A stretch of DNA of 64,000 nt from Burkholderia seminalis DSM 23518 (lineage in GTDB: Bacteria; Pseudomonadota; Gammaproteobacteria; Burkholderiales; Burkholderiaceae). This document shows positions 1 through 10,100 of the stretch, one piece after another (position 1 is the stretch's first letter; every line of letters begins with the position of its first letter). The notes beneath the pieces are model-generated. The model was not told the origin of the DNA. It worked only from the letters and a program-made list of their open reading frames with translations, and ran no database searches. Location: NCBI RefSeq assembly GCF_902832885.1, contig NZ_CADFDK010000001.1, positions 682,001-746,000 on the forward strand, in the 5' to 3' direction. Made by a program: the position numbers and the translations under genes.

Positions 1-950
1 ACCGCGTCCATCAATACGCTCTGGTTCATGACGTTGGACGGGAATTGAGCCAGGTTGAACTGTTCGTTGAACGGAATCGCCTTGCCCTGACTGTCCTCGA
101 TGCCGATCCCGAAATTACTGTCCTTCGCGGGCACCAGCAAGCCGTTCTGCACCGGATAGCTCGTTTCGAAGTACCCGTCGACGCGTACCGCAACGTTGCA
201 TTTCTTCGTCAACGACAGCGAAAACCGCTTGCGCGGCACCGCCGGCAGGAAGCCGTTGCCCACCGCCTGCACCTGCCCGAAATTGACGATGCCCGGCTCG
301 GGAGTCACGAGCACGTCGACGAAGCACGGTGTCGGCTTGAGATTGCGTAGCCCGCTCAGGCGGTACTGGAAGCTCGGGTTGTAAGCATTCAGCCCGAACT
401 CGCCGTCGAACTGGAACACCGTATAGATGTCGCTCGGCGGTTGAACCCAGTTGCCCTTCTTGCGTACGACAACCTGATAGTCGATGCTGATTCGCGTCTG
501 CAGGCAACGCTTACGGTCGAAGTCGTACCTGCTGCACGGCGGCACCGAATAGCCGGTGAACACCCCACCCCCGCGGTTGCTGGTCTTGTCGAAGTAATCG
601 ACCCCCTGGTAGCGGATACCGATCTCGAGCCCCCATGCGGCAGGATTCGTGCGGTTCGGATTCGCGTAGAAATAGATGTTGTCGACCACTTTCAGGCTGC
701 TGTCGTCACCCAGGTCCTTGTAGCAATAACCCGAGGTTGTGCGCACGGGCGACACCCAGATCACATAGCCGTCCGGCGCATCGGTCGGATACGACGCCAC
801 GCCGCCGATTGGCTCCGTCAACGAAGTTGCGCCGCTGTTGGTCAGGCAGCGCAGCGCCCAGGCGGGCTGCACGGCCGCGACCAGCAGCAGGAGCACGATC
901 CAGCGTAACCAGGCCGCGGAGGATGCCCGAAGATGCATTCGCCCGCTCAT
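1..950 (-). CDS. Fimbrial tip adhesin (3' end cut by window edge)
   Basis: The reading frame is open from an ATG at 950 to the left edge (316 codons, no stop). The N-terminus is MSGRMHLR followed by a hydrophobic stretch ending AVQPAWA, a secretory signal. The mature part is rich in Cys, Tyr and Gly and has two blocks, with a second Cys-containing block after about residue 205 (PTPCFVDVLVTPEPG, then KKCNVAVRVDGYFE) that resembles the pilin domain of a two-domain chaperone-usher adhesin. Its ATG overlaps the chaperone stop as ATGA, so it is the last gene of the fimbrial operon. Adhesin identity is inferred from position and architecture; no ligand can be predicted. Confidence 0.75.
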   Translation of the reverse strand, partial: MSGRMHLRASSAAWLRWIVLLLLVAAVQPAWALRCLTNSGATSLTEPIGGVASYPTDAPDGYVIWVSPVRTTSGYCYKDLGDDSSLKVVDNIYFYANPNRTNPAAWGLEIGIRYQGVDYFDKTSNRGGGVFTGYSVPPCSRYDFDRKRCLQTRISIDYQVVVRKKGNWVQPPSDIYTVFQFDGEFGLNAYNPSFQYRLSGLRNLKPTPCFVDVLVTPEPGIVNFGQVQAVGNGFLPAVPRKRFSLSLTKKCNVAVRVDGYFETSYPVQNGLLVPAKDSNFGIGIEDSQGKAIPFNEQFNLAQFPSNVMNQSVLMDA

Positions 951-1693
951 TTCTTCACGCTCTTGCAGGCACCGGCGTCGCACGCATACTCGACCGCCAC
1001 CTGGCCGCCGTAATCGTCGATATGCGTGACGAACAGCGTCGACGGCGTCGCGGCCTTGAACGGCACGTCGGCCGTGCTCATCGGGCTCACCATCACCGGC
1101 TCGATCGGCACCGTCGTCTTCTGCGCGCCCGCGCTCACGTCGACCACCGTCACGTGATACGGCGTCGGGTTGTCGAACACCAGCTTGTGCGCGGCCGCGT
1201 CGACGCGCAGCGTCATCGGCAGCGTCCAGTCCTCGTCGCGCGCGGGCTGCACGGCCTTCGGCCGGTAAAACAGCTTCATCTGCGTATGCAGTGCGATCTG
1301 CAGCGTGTTCGGCGTGTCGGTCTTCGGCGGCACTTCGCGGATGTTCAGGTAGAACACCGATTCCCGGTCGGCCGGCAGCTCCGTGCCCGGCAGCTTCGCG
1401 ATCCGCAGCACGTTGCGCTCGTTCGCCTCGACGCGCTGCAGCGGCGGCACGACCATCAGCGGCGTCGCGATCTTGTTGCCCTTCGTGTCCTCGAGCCACG
1501 ACTGCACGAGATACGGATACGTCGTGCTCTTGTTGGTGATCGTGACGATCGCCGCCTGTTCGCCTTCGTTGAAGATCACGCGCGTGCGGTCGGGCACGAT
1601 CGCCGCCTGCGCGGCGCCCGCGAGCAACGTACCGGCGGTCGCGAGCACGCACCATGCGCGCCGCGAAAAGGAAAGGGAGAAAGCGTTCTTCAT
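947..1693 (-). CDS. Periplasmic fimbrial chaperone (PapD/FimC family)
   Basis: About 248 aa, a normal length for the family. It begins MKNAFSLSFSRRAWC and has a signal peptide ending GAAQA. The mature protein has the PapD-like pattern: AIVPDRTRVIFNEGEQAA at the start, then SWLEDTKGN, PPLQRVEANERNVLRI and FYLNIREVPPK, and later GAQKTTVPIEPVMVSP. PapD-type chaperones donate a beta strand to fold pilus subunits in the periplasm and hand them to the usher. An in-frame ATG lies 12 nt upstream of the chosen start, but the chosen one is followed directly by the signal peptide. It lies 16 nt after the usher gene and overlaps the adhesin start by 4 nt. Confidence 0.92.
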   Translation of the reverse strand: MKNAFSLSFSRRAWCVLATAGTLLAGAAQAAIVPDRTRVIFNEGEQAAIVTITNKSTTYPYLVQSWLEDTKGNKIATPLMVVPPLQRVEANERNVLRIAKLPGTELPADRESVFYLNIREVPPKTDTPNTLQIALHTQMKLFYRPKAVQPARDEDWTLPMTLRVDAAAHKLVFDNPTPYHVTVVDVSAGAQKTTVPIEPVMVSPMSTADVPFKAATPSTLFVTHIDDYGGQVAVEYACDAGACKSVKK

Positions 1694-1709
1694 CGCTGGA
1701 TCCATGAAA

Positions 1710-4196
1710 TCATCGTTCGACCCGCGCGGCCGCTGCATGCGACTCGCCGGACGTCTGGCACGTCACCGGGATCGGCGTGCCTTCGAGTTGAAGCTGGTTC
1801 GGCAGTGCATCGACCGTGCAGAGCGTGCGTTCGCCCGCGCGCACCGCCAGCGTCGACTTCGGCTGAACCTGGGTCAGGAACGCCGCACCGCCCTCGCCGA
1901 CGATGCCGAGCTCCTTGCCGTTCGCCGCGTCCTGCACCGACGCCCCGAACGGCAACGGCTTGCCGGCTGCATCCGTCAGCGTCAGGTACAGGTTGCTGCC
2001 GCGCGCGGCGGAGAACTTCACGAAGCCGATCGCACCATCGGTCAGCACCATGCGCTGGATCGGGTTCGTCACCTGCACTTCGAGCGGCAGCTTCTCGACG
2101 TTGACCGTCGCGTCGTACACGTTGTACGGCGAGATGCCGTCGAGCACCGCGTAGCCGCGCGCATCCGTACGCGCGAGCGTGCCGGACAGCGGCACGTCGG
2201 GCACGCCGTCGGTCGACACCAGCAGGCGCGTATCGCCCGCATTGCCGTTCGCGTGCGCGGACACGCCGTACTGCGTCGCGACGAACGAGCCGTCGACTTC
2301 GAGCGACGCGGCCGCGTAGGCATTCGCGAGCGTCGACGCCTGCGCGGTGAGCTGGTACGCCGACGTGCGCTGGCGGAAGCTCGCGTTCGCCGACGCGCGG
2401 CCGTCGGTTTCACCCGCATTGACCTGGTAGGTGCGGCCGGCCGGATCGTCGTAGATGTAGCCGGCGTTCACGCTCGTGCTGCCGCTGCCGGTCGTCAGGT
2501 TCGACGTGACCGTGTGGCGGCCGCCGATCGGCAGCGTGGCGGTCACCGAGAACTGGTTGCCGCTCGCGCCCGCGCTCTGCGTGCGAAACGCCGACACGCT
2601 GACGTTCAGGTTGCGCAGCGTGCCGATCGAGAACGCACGCGTCAGCGTGAGGCCGACACGCTGCTCGGACGAACGCGCCCAGTAGGTCGTCTGGTCGTAT
2701 GAAAAATAGGTCGACGTGTCGCCGAAACGCTTCGACATCGTCGCCGAATAGCGCTGCTTGCTGTTGGCAAGACCGTACGCGGTCGGGTCGCCCGAGAATT
2801 GCGCGAAGTTCGTGTACTCGCGCTCGGAAAAGCGATAGCCGAAGAAGCGCACGTCGGCATCGAGCCCGTCGAAGTGCTTCGAGTAGTTGATGCGATACGA
2901 GTTGCCGTTGCGCGTCGCGCCGCTCCACCACAGCCGCGCACGCGCATGCGTGACGTCGGCCGACACCGCGCCGAACGCGCCGAAATCGCGGCCGACGCCG
3001 AGCGCGACCGACGTATAGCCCGATGCCGCGATGAAGCCGCCGTAGGCGGTGATGTCGAACGGCAAGCCGTACGCGATTTCGCCGAAGCCGAAGAACGGCG
3101 TGATGCCGGCGCCGCCGAACAGGCGCGGCTTGCCGACCGCGGCCTTGTAGCGCAGCTGCCCGGTGCGCGCGAGAAACGGCACGGCGGCCGTCGTCACCTG
3201 GAAGCGCTGGACGCTGCCGTCCTCCTCCTCGACCGCGACGTCGAGCGTGCCCTGCACGCTCGTGTTGATGTTCTGCAGCGCGAATGCGCCGGGCGACACG
3301 CGCGTCACGTACAGCACGCGGCCCGCCTGCGACACCGTCACGGTCGCGTTGGTGCGCGCGACGCCCGAGATCAGCGGCGCATAGCCGCGCAGCGAAGGCG
3401 GCAGCATGCGGTCGTCGCTGCGGATCGACGCGCCGGTCAGCGCGAACGTGTCGAAGATGTCGGAGGTCAGGTAGTCGTCGCCGAACGTCACCGTCGACTG
3501 GATCGACGGCAGCGCGCGGAATGCATACAGCCGGCTGAAGCGGAACGTGCGGTCCGCGTACGCCGTGTTGCCCACGTTCGATTGCGCCTGGTAGTCGCCG
3601 CGAAAGCGCCATGCATCCCAGTTCGCGCCAACCGTCCCGTAGGCCTGGACCGAATTCGTCTGCCCGCCGCCCGCACCGAAGTTGCGGTTCGTGTTGGCGA
3701 TCACGCGATAGTCGAGCATCGCGCCCGGAATCCCTTCGGACCAGCGCTCCGGCGGCAGATAGGTCGAATCGGTGAATTCGAGCGCGGCCTGCGGAATCGT
3801 GATCTTGAGCCGCCCGTCGCTCTTCAGGTAACGCACGGTCGCGCCCTCGATCGCGCCGAGGTCGACGCAACGTCCGCCCTGGAAGCGCGGCAGGTCCTTC
3901 GCGAGCGACGGTTTCAGCCCGAACTGCGCGACGAGTTCCGGGGGCAGGCACGGCTTGCCCGCGCCGGATGAGTCGAGCGCGATGAACTGGATCGCCTGCA
4001 GCCCGTAGAACAGGTCGTTGACCTGCACGTCGAGCATGTACTCGCCCGGTAACGTGAAGTCCGCCTGCGAGAACTGCGACAGATCGACATTGTTCGTGCC
4101 GTCGATGTTCAGGAACGACGAATTGAATTCCGTCGCATGGCTCTGGCTGCCGACGACCAGCACGGAGACGCAAAGGAAGGAATGTCTGATTCGCAC
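1710..4196 (-). CDS. Outer-membrane fimbrial usher (PapC/FimD family)
   Basis: 828 aa, the usual usher size. It appears to start with GTG (MRIRHSFLC...), followed by a signal peptide ending SQSHA. The N-terminal domain begins TEFNSSFLNIDGTNNVDLSQF, the chaperone-binding motif of ushers. Next come the 24-strand barrel with plug (SIQSTVTFGDDYLTSDIFDTF, GYAPLISGVARTNATVTVSQAG) and C-terminal plug-like domains ending with a Cys pair (TLCTVDALPN and PVTCQ). Ushers form the outer-membrane secretion and assembly pore for pilus subunits. The gene lies between the major subunit and the chaperone in a minus-strand operon. No strong ribosome-binding site precedes the GTG, so the exact start is less certain. 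Confidence 0.93.
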   Translation of the reverse strand: MRIRHSFLCVSVLVVGSQSHATEFNSSFLNIDGTNNVDLSQFSQADFTLPGEYMLDVQVNDLFYGLQAIQFIALDSSGAGKPCLPPELVAQFGLKPSLAKDLPRFQGGRCVDLGAIEGATVRYLKSDGRLKITIPQAALEFTDSTYLPPERWSEGIPGAMLDYRVIANTNRNFGAGGGQTNSVQAYGTVGANWDAWRFRGDYQAQSNVGNTAYADRTFRFSRLYAFRALPSIQSTVTFGDDYLTSDIFDTFALTGASIRSDDRMLPPSLRGYAPLISGVARTNATVTVSQAGRVLYVTRVSPGAFALQNINTSVQGTLDVAVEEEDGSVQRFQVTTAAVPFLARTGQLRYKAAVGKPRLFGGAGITPFFGFGEIAYGLPFDITAYGGFIAASGYTSVALGVGRDFGAFGAVSADVTHARARLWWSGATRNGNSYRINYSKHFDGLDADVRFFGYRFSEREYTNFAQFSGDPTAYGLANSKQRYSATMSKRFGDTSTYFSYDQTTYWARSSEQRVGLTLTRAFSIGTLRNLNVSVSAFRTQSAGASGNQFSVTATLPIGGRHTVTSNLTTGSGSTSVNAGYIYDDPAGRTYQVNAGETDGRASANASFRQRTSAYQLTAQASTLANAYAAASLEVDGSFVATQYGVSAHANGNAGDTRLLVSTDGVPDVPLSGTLARTDARGYAVLDGISPYNVYDATVNVEKLPLEVQVTNPIQRMVLTDGAIGFVKFSAARGSNLYLTLTDAAGKPLPFGASVQDAANGKELGIVGEGGAAFLTQVQPKSTLAVRAGERTLCTVDALPNQLQLEGTPIPVTCQTSGESHAAAARVER

Positions 4197-4244
4197 GCGG
4201 CGCTACCGGAAGTCCAGGAAGAAGAAAACGGGAGGAAGGAAGAA

Positions 4245-4273
4245 GGAGGAAGGGATGCGCGCATCCCTCCTCC
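4245..4273 (-). terminator. Stem-loop after the fimbrial subunit gene (probable attenuator or mRNA stabiliser)
   Basis: A nearly perfect inverted repeat (GGAGGAAGGGATGC facing GCATCCCTCCTCC, one bulge, 2-nt loop) lies about 12 nt beyond the subunit stop codon. On the minus-strand transcript it is followed by pyrimidine-rich sequence including TTTTC. A hairpin here would leave more message for the abundant subunit than for the usher downstream. The fold is seen; the function is inferred. Confidence 0.6.
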
Positions 4274-4284
4274 GGTACGGCCGC

Positions 4285-4797
4285 TTACTGGTAACGGACC
4301 GTGAAGTTGGCGACGCCGTCGGCGGTACCCGGCGTCACGCCGGCTGCCGTCGCTTCGTACATCGCTGCGAAGCGAGCGATGTTCGTGCCGTTCTGCAGCA
4401 CGGTCGGTGCCTTTTGCTCGGCGCCGTTGTCGAGGTATTCGCCCGACGCCGCCTGCAGGCGGATGCCGACGTTGGTCGCCGAACCGATCGTGGCGAGCAG
4501 CTTCGGCTGGCCCGCGCTCGACGTGCCCGTGAACGTGAAGTACGCGTTCTGCGCGATGCTCGTGTCGCAGTCGGTCAGCTTGATGTCGAAGTTGGTCGGC
4601 GTGGACTTGTCGCCGGCTTGCTTGAACACGTTGGTCGGCACCTTGCCGAGGTTCACGGTCTGGTTGACCGAGCCCGAGTCGATGCCGCATGCGCCCGCGA
4701 CGATCTCGCCCGTGAAGTTGATCGTGCCGGTGCCCGCTGCGAAGGCCGAGGTGGACAGGGCCGCGAGTGCGACAGCGGTCAGGATGGATTTTTTCAT
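4285..4797 (-). CDS. Major fimbrial subunit (type-1-like pilin)
   Basis: 170 aa with a 20-aa signal peptide (MKKSILTAVALAALSTSAFA). The mature pilin has the two conserved cysteines of chaperone-usher subunits (GEIVAGACGID near residue 37 and LTDCDTS near 78), the GTINFTGEI N-terminal donor-strand motif, and the C-terminal beta-zipper ending GVANFTVRYQ with the penultimate Tyr recognised by the chaperone. It polymerises into the pilus rod. It is the first gene of the operon. The MKK start is chosen because the longer frame upstream lacks a signal peptide at its N-terminus. Confidence 0.93.
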   Translation of the reverse strand: MKKSILTAVALAALSTSAFAAGTGTINFTGEIVAGACGIDSGSVNQTVNLGKVPTNVFKQAGDKSTPTNFDIKLTDCDTSIAQNAYFTFTGTSSAGQPKLLATIGSATNVGIRLQAASGEYLDNGAEQKAPTVLQNGTNIARFAAMYEATAAGVTPGTADGVANFTVRYQ

Positions 4798-5654
4798 GAC
4801 GTTTCCCGTAAGGAGTGCAAATGGAATGGACGACGTATCGGACACAAACGGCAGCGCATGGCGACCCCCGTCCGACACGAGGCGGCATTATCGAGATAAT
4901 CGTGAAAGTTTTCTGTAAATCATTGTCAAATGCTTATGACAATCTCCGATTTACCCCTCTTGAACCACATTCCTTCCGCTCGATTTCCAATCCTGCATTT
5001 TCCATCCGCAGTCCTTTTTTATTTCACGGAACCGATTGAAGATTAGGGGAAAATCTTTCCGATGACCGTCGACACCCCGCATCGCCCCGCCTGTATTGAC
5101 CCCGGCAATCACCGCCAATCAAAAGACAAAATATTGTCCAATGCCGCCATCGTTGTCCGGAGACAACGGCAATCTCAAATCATTTCCAACTGACAGGAAA
5201 TTAACCGAGGTATTTAACCAATACGGAATCGCCGCGCAAACGATTGCGAAAAGATACAAACGTTTTACTGCGACACTTTGCCGCCATGATTAATTCCAAT
5301 TCATTGATTAATCCATTCGTCAATTGCCCATTTGAAATCGCACGCCTGCGCGGTCATCGGAACGCGATTGGCCGGCCCGGAGGAACGAGACGAAGAGACG
5401 AGAATGCAGCGCATACGTTTGCGCCGGCAGGCGACACGAGCGGTCGTCGGATGCGGGTTGCCGCGGAAGGCGCGCGTGCGCCCCGCCGCGAAATGAATCA
5501 CACCTGGAGGATTCGCCGGACAGCGAAAGGAAGTGCCGACAGCGACCGGCGATACGGCCGGCAGTACGACTGTCGCGGCGGCGGCCGCACGCCGGATCGT
5601 ACCGCCGCCGTCATGTCGTGCGGTGCGCCGCGGCACCGGGCGACGACACGCATG
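4798..5654. promoter_or_regulatory. Non-coding AT-rich region between fimbrial and efflux operons
   Basis: 857 nt with no convincing gene. Roughly 4900-5340 is far more AT-rich than anything around it (poly-T and TAAA tracts, for example ttttttatttcacgg near 5015), whereas 5340-5650 returns to normal composition. It must hold the fimbrial promoter (minus strand). AT-rich DNA upstream of a fimbrial operon is a typical target for H-NS-type silencers; this is inference. A 7-bp dyad CGTTGTC-CGGA-GACAACG lies at 5151-5168. No invertible element with long inverted repeats was seen. Confidence 0.5.
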
Positions 5655-7118
5655 TCACGCGGAAATCGCCGCCTCGGCCGAGGCCGGTGTCCAGCCGCCA
5701 CCGAGCGCGCGGTACAGCGCGATCGCATTCGCGAGCCTGAGCTGCTTGAGCCGGATCAGCTCCTGCCCCGACTCGTACGTGCTGCGCTGCGCGTCGAGCA
5801 GTTCGAGATACGTCGCGACACCGCCCGCATAACGACGCTCGGCGAGCTTCAGCCGCGCGCCGTCGGCCGCATACACCGCCTGTTGCGCGGCAAGCTGGCG
5901 ATCGATCCAGTCGCGCGCGGCGAACGCGTCGGCCACTTCACGGAACGCGGTCTGCACCGCCTTCTCGTATTCGGCGACCGCGATGTGCTTGCGTGCGTTC
6001 GCGACGTCGAGATTCGCGCGATTGCGGCCGCCCGCGAAGATCGGCAGCGTGATGCGCGGCGCGAACGTCCATACGCTCGTGCCGGCGGAGAACAGGCTCG
6101 AAAACGCGTCGCTGACCGAGCCGTAGTCGGTGGTCAACGCGATGCGCGGAAAGAACGCCGCGCGCGCGGCGCCGATCTGCGCGTTGGCGGCCTTGAGCCG
6201 CGCCTCGGCCTGCCGGATGTCTGGCCGCCGTTCGAGCAGCGCGCTCGGCGCGCCCGGCGCCACCGGTGCGATCGACAGCGTGTCGAGCGCGCTCGCGTCG
6301 TCGGGCCCGTTGCGTGCGAAGTCACCCGCTAGCAGCTGCAGCGCCCGCACGGCCTGCGCATGCTCGCGCTGCAGCGCGGCCTGCGAGGCACGCGCGGAGG
6401 CCACCAGCATCTCGGCCGAGCGCAGCTCGATCGCGTCGCTCGTGCCGGCCGCATAACGACGCTGCGTGAGCGCGGCCATGCGTTCGCGCGCATCGAGCGT
6501 GCGCTGCGCGAGCGCAAGCTGTTCGTGCAGCGAGCGTTCCGACACGTACGCGCCCGCCACTTCGGCGATCACGCCGATGCGAACCGTGCGCTGCGCGTCG
6601 GCCGTCGCGAAATACTCGGCAAGCGCCGCATCGGACAGGTTGCGCACGCGCCCGAACAGGTCGAGCTCGTACGCGCTGACGCCGACGCCCGCGCGGTACA
6701 GCCCGCTGATCGCGCTTTCGCGCACGACCGGGTCGTACTGGCGGGCGCGCTCGTAGCCGAGATTCGCATCGACCGACGGCATCAGGTCCGCGCGCTGCAC
6801 GCCGTACAGCGCGCGCGCTTCGTCGAGCCGGCCGGCCGCGATCCGCAGGTCGCGGTTGTTGGCGAGCGCGGCGTCGATCCACGCCTGCAGCGCCGGATCG
6901 GTGAAATACGCGTGCCAGTCGTCGAGCAGCGCGGCATCCCGCGCCGCAACCGGTTCGGCGGCCGGCGCCGCGCTGCCGTCGACCGGCGCATAGCTCGACG
7001 GCACCGGTGCCGCGGGCCGCTCGTAACGCGGGGCGAGCGAGCACCCGGCGAGCGCGAGCGCGGCGACCAGCGCGAGCCGAACCCGCAGCACCGCGCGTGC
7101 ATTCAGCGCAACCATCAT
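5655..7118 (-). CDS. oprA: RND efflux outer-membrane lipoprotein (OprM/OprA family)
   Basis: 487 aa outer-membrane channel of a tripartite drug pump. The signal peptide ends in a lipobox LALAGC, giving a lipidated Cys near residue 26, followed by SLAPRYERPAAPVPSSY, typical of OprM/NodT proteins. Two repeated outer-membrane-efflux domains follow, with the family signatures DLFGRVRNLSDAALAEY, AEVAGAYVSERS, LLERRPDIRQAEARLKAANAQIG and ELLDAQRSTYESGQEL. The ATGATG start overlaps the stop of the inner-membrane pump gene, so the two are translationally coupled. The oprA symbol rests on the match of the whole locus to amrAB-oprA. Confidence 0.9.
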   Translation of the reverse strand: MMVALNARAVLRVRLALVAALALAGCSLAPRYERPAAPVPSSYAPVDGSAAPAAEPVAARDAALLDDWHAYFTDPALQAWIDAALANNRDLRIAAGRLDEARALYGVQRADLMPSVDANLGYERARQYDPVVRESAISGLYRAGVGVSAYELDLFGRVRNLSDAALAEYFATADAQRTVRIGVIAEVAGAYVSERSLHEQLALAQRTLDARERMAALTQRRYAAGTSDAIELRSAEMLVASARASQAALQREHAQAVRALQLLAGDFARNGPDDASALDTLSIAPVAPGAPSALLERRPDIRQAEARLKAANAQIGAARAAFFPRIALTTDYGSVSDAFSSLFSAGTSVWTFAPRITLPIFAGGRNRANLDVANARKHIAVAEYEKAVQTAFREVADAFAARDWIDRQLAAQQAVYAADGARLKLAERRYAGGVATYLELLDAQRSTYESGQELIRLKQLRLANAIALYRALGGGWTPASAEAAISA

Positions 7119-10100
7119 TGCGAACCCTCCATCGCCGCCGGCCGCGCCCCGCCGCGCCGGCGCGGGCCGACGTCGAACAGGCGGCCGACGATCACGAAAA
7201 ACAGCGGGACGAGGAACACCGCGAGCACGGTCGCCGTGATCACGCCGCCGAGCACGCCGGTGCCGATCGCCATCTGCGCGCCGGACGCGGCGCCCGACGC
7301 GAACGCGAGCGGCAGCACGCCGACGCCGAACGCGAGCGACGTCATCACGATCGGCCGCAGCCGCAGGCGTGCTGCCTCGAGCGCGGCGTCGACGAGCGAC
7401 ATGCGCTGCGCGACGAGATCCTTCGCGACTTCGACGATCAGGATCGCGTTCTTCGCGGACAGCCCGATCGTCGCGATCAGCCCCACCTTGAAATAGATGT
7501 CGTTCGGCATCGCCCGCAGCGTGACGCCGAGCACCGCGCCGATCACGCCGAGCGGGACGACCAGCATCACCGCGAACGGGATCGACCAGCTCTCGTAGAG
7601 TGCCGCGAGCGCCAGGAACACGACGAGCACCGACAGCGCGAACAGCATCGGCGCCTGCGCGCCCGACAGCCGCTCCTCGAACGATTGCCCCGACCACGCA
7701 TAACCGATGCCGGCCGGCAGCTGCGCGGCGATCCGCTCGATCGCGGTCATCGCATCGCCGCTGCTGTGGCCGGCCGCGGCCGAACCGTTGATCGTGAACG
7801 ACGGATAGCCGTTGTAGCGCGTGAGCTGCGGCGGCCCGAGCGTCCAGTGCAGCGTCGTGAACGCCGCGAGCGGCACCATCTCGCCGCGCGCGTTGCGCAC
7901 GCGCAGCTTCTTCACGTCGTCCGGATCGAGCCGGTGCAGCCCGTCGGCCTGCACCATCACGCGCCGCACCTGCGTGCCGTGCATGAAGTCGCCGATATAG
8001 TCCGAACCGAACATCACCGCGAGCGTCGTATTGATCTCGTCCATCGACACGCCGAGCGCGGACGCCTTCGCGCGATCGATGTCGAGCTTCAGTTGCGGCG
8101 CATCCTGCGTGCCCGCGAACATCAGGTCGGTCAGCGCACGGTCCTTGCCGCCCGCGGCGAGCAGCTGTTCGCGCGCGGCGCTGAACGTCGCGTAATCGAG
8201 CCCGCCGCGGTTCTGCAGCCGGAAGTCGAAGCCGCTCGACGAGCCGAGATCGGGCAGCGCCGGCGCGTTCATCGCGAACACCGTGGTGTTCGGCGTGCCC
8301 GCGAATCGCGCGTTGATGCGCGCGACGATCGACTGCACGTGATCGCGTTCCGCCTGGCGCATCTTCCAGTTCTTCAGCGTGACGAAGATCATCCCGCCGT
8401 TCGGCCCTTCGCCGTACAGGTTGAAGCCGCCGAGCGCGAACGTATACGCGGCCGGCTCGTCCTTGCGGATATACGACTCGACCTCGCGCACGCTCTGCAT
8501 CGTTTCCGCGAGCGGCGTGCCTTGCGGGCGGATCACCATCACCATGAAGTTGCCCTGGTCCTCGTCCGGCAGGAACGCGGTCGGCAGCTGCGCGAGCATC
8601 AGCACCGCGGCCGCGATCAGCGCGCCGTACACCACGAGCCAGCGCACGGGCTTCTTCAGCATCGTGCCGACCCGCGTCGCGTAGCGCTGCGTCGCACGCG
8701 CGACGAAACGGTTGAACCAGCCGAAGAAGCCGCGCTTCTCGTGATGGTCGCCGGACACGGGCTTGAGCAGCGTCGCGCACAGCGCGGGCGTCAGCGACAG
8801 CGCGAGGAACGCGGAGAAGCCGATCGACACCGCGAGCGACAGCGCGAACTGCCGGTAGATGTTGCCCACCGCGCCGCCGAAGAACGCCATCGGCACGAAC
8901 ACCGACGTCAGCACGACGGTGATCCCGACGATCGCGCCGCTGATCTGCTTCATCGCCTTGACGGTCGCGTCGTACGGCCCGAGCCCCTCCTCGACCATCA
9001 GCCGCTCGACGTTCTCGACGACGACGATCGCGTCGTCGACGAGGATGCCGATCGCGAGCACCATCCCGAACATTGTCAGCACGTTGATCGAGAAGCCGGC
9101 CGCATACATCACGCCGAACGTGCCCGCGAGCGCGACCGGCACGACGAGCGTCGGGATCAGCGTCGCGCGCAGGTTCTGCATGAACAGGAACATCACGAGG
9201 AACACCAGCACGCCGGCCTCGATCAGCGTCGTGACGACCTTGTTCATCGACACGCGCACGAACGACGAGGTCTCGTACGGGATCTGGTACTTCACGCCCG
9301 GCGGGAAGAACCGGGACAGCTCGTCCATCGTCGCGCGCACGCGTTTCTCGGTCGATACCGCGTTCGAGCCCGGCGCGAGCTTGATGCCCATCCCGGTCGC
9401 GACCTTGCCGTTCACGTACGACGGGTAGTTGTAGTCGTTGCCGCCGAACTCGACACGCGCGACGTCGCGCAGGAACAGCGCGGAGCCGTCGGCCTGCGTG
9501 CGCAGCGCGATCGCGCCGAATTCGGCCGGCGTCTTCAGCGGCGCATCGGCGAACACGGTCGCCGCGATCGGCGCGCTGGCCGGCACCGCGCCGCGCCCGA
9601 TGTCGCCGATCGTCACGCGCGCGTTGTGCGCGCGCACGGCCGACGCGATGTCCGACGCGGTGAGGCCGTGCCCGGCCATCTTCACCGGGTCGGGCCAGAT
9701 CCGCATCGCGTACTCCGCGCCCCAGAACTGCACCCGGCCGACACCCTCGACGCGACGCAGCGCCTGCACGACGTTCGCCGATGCATATTCGCCGAGCTGC
9801 ACGTCGGTCATCCGGCCGTCGTCGGACGTGAGCGACACGACGAGCTGGATGTTGTCGGCGGCCTTCTCGACCTGGATGCCGTCGCCGCGCACCGGTTCGG
9901 GCAAGCGCGCCTCGACCATCTTCAGCCGGTTCTGCACTTCGACGGCCGCGAGATCGGCGTTCACGCCCTGCTTGAACGTCAGGTACAGCGACGCCATCCC
10001 GACGCTGCTGGTGGCCGACGTATACATCAGCCCCGGCGCGCCGTTCATCTCGCGCTCGATCAGCGCGGTCACCGATTCCTCGACGACCTGCGCGGACGCG

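Noticed and set aside
4798-5340. Phase-variable invertible promoter upstream of the fimbrial operon
   Set aside because: No long inverted repeats flank the region and no recombinase gene is near; only a 7-bp dyad was found.
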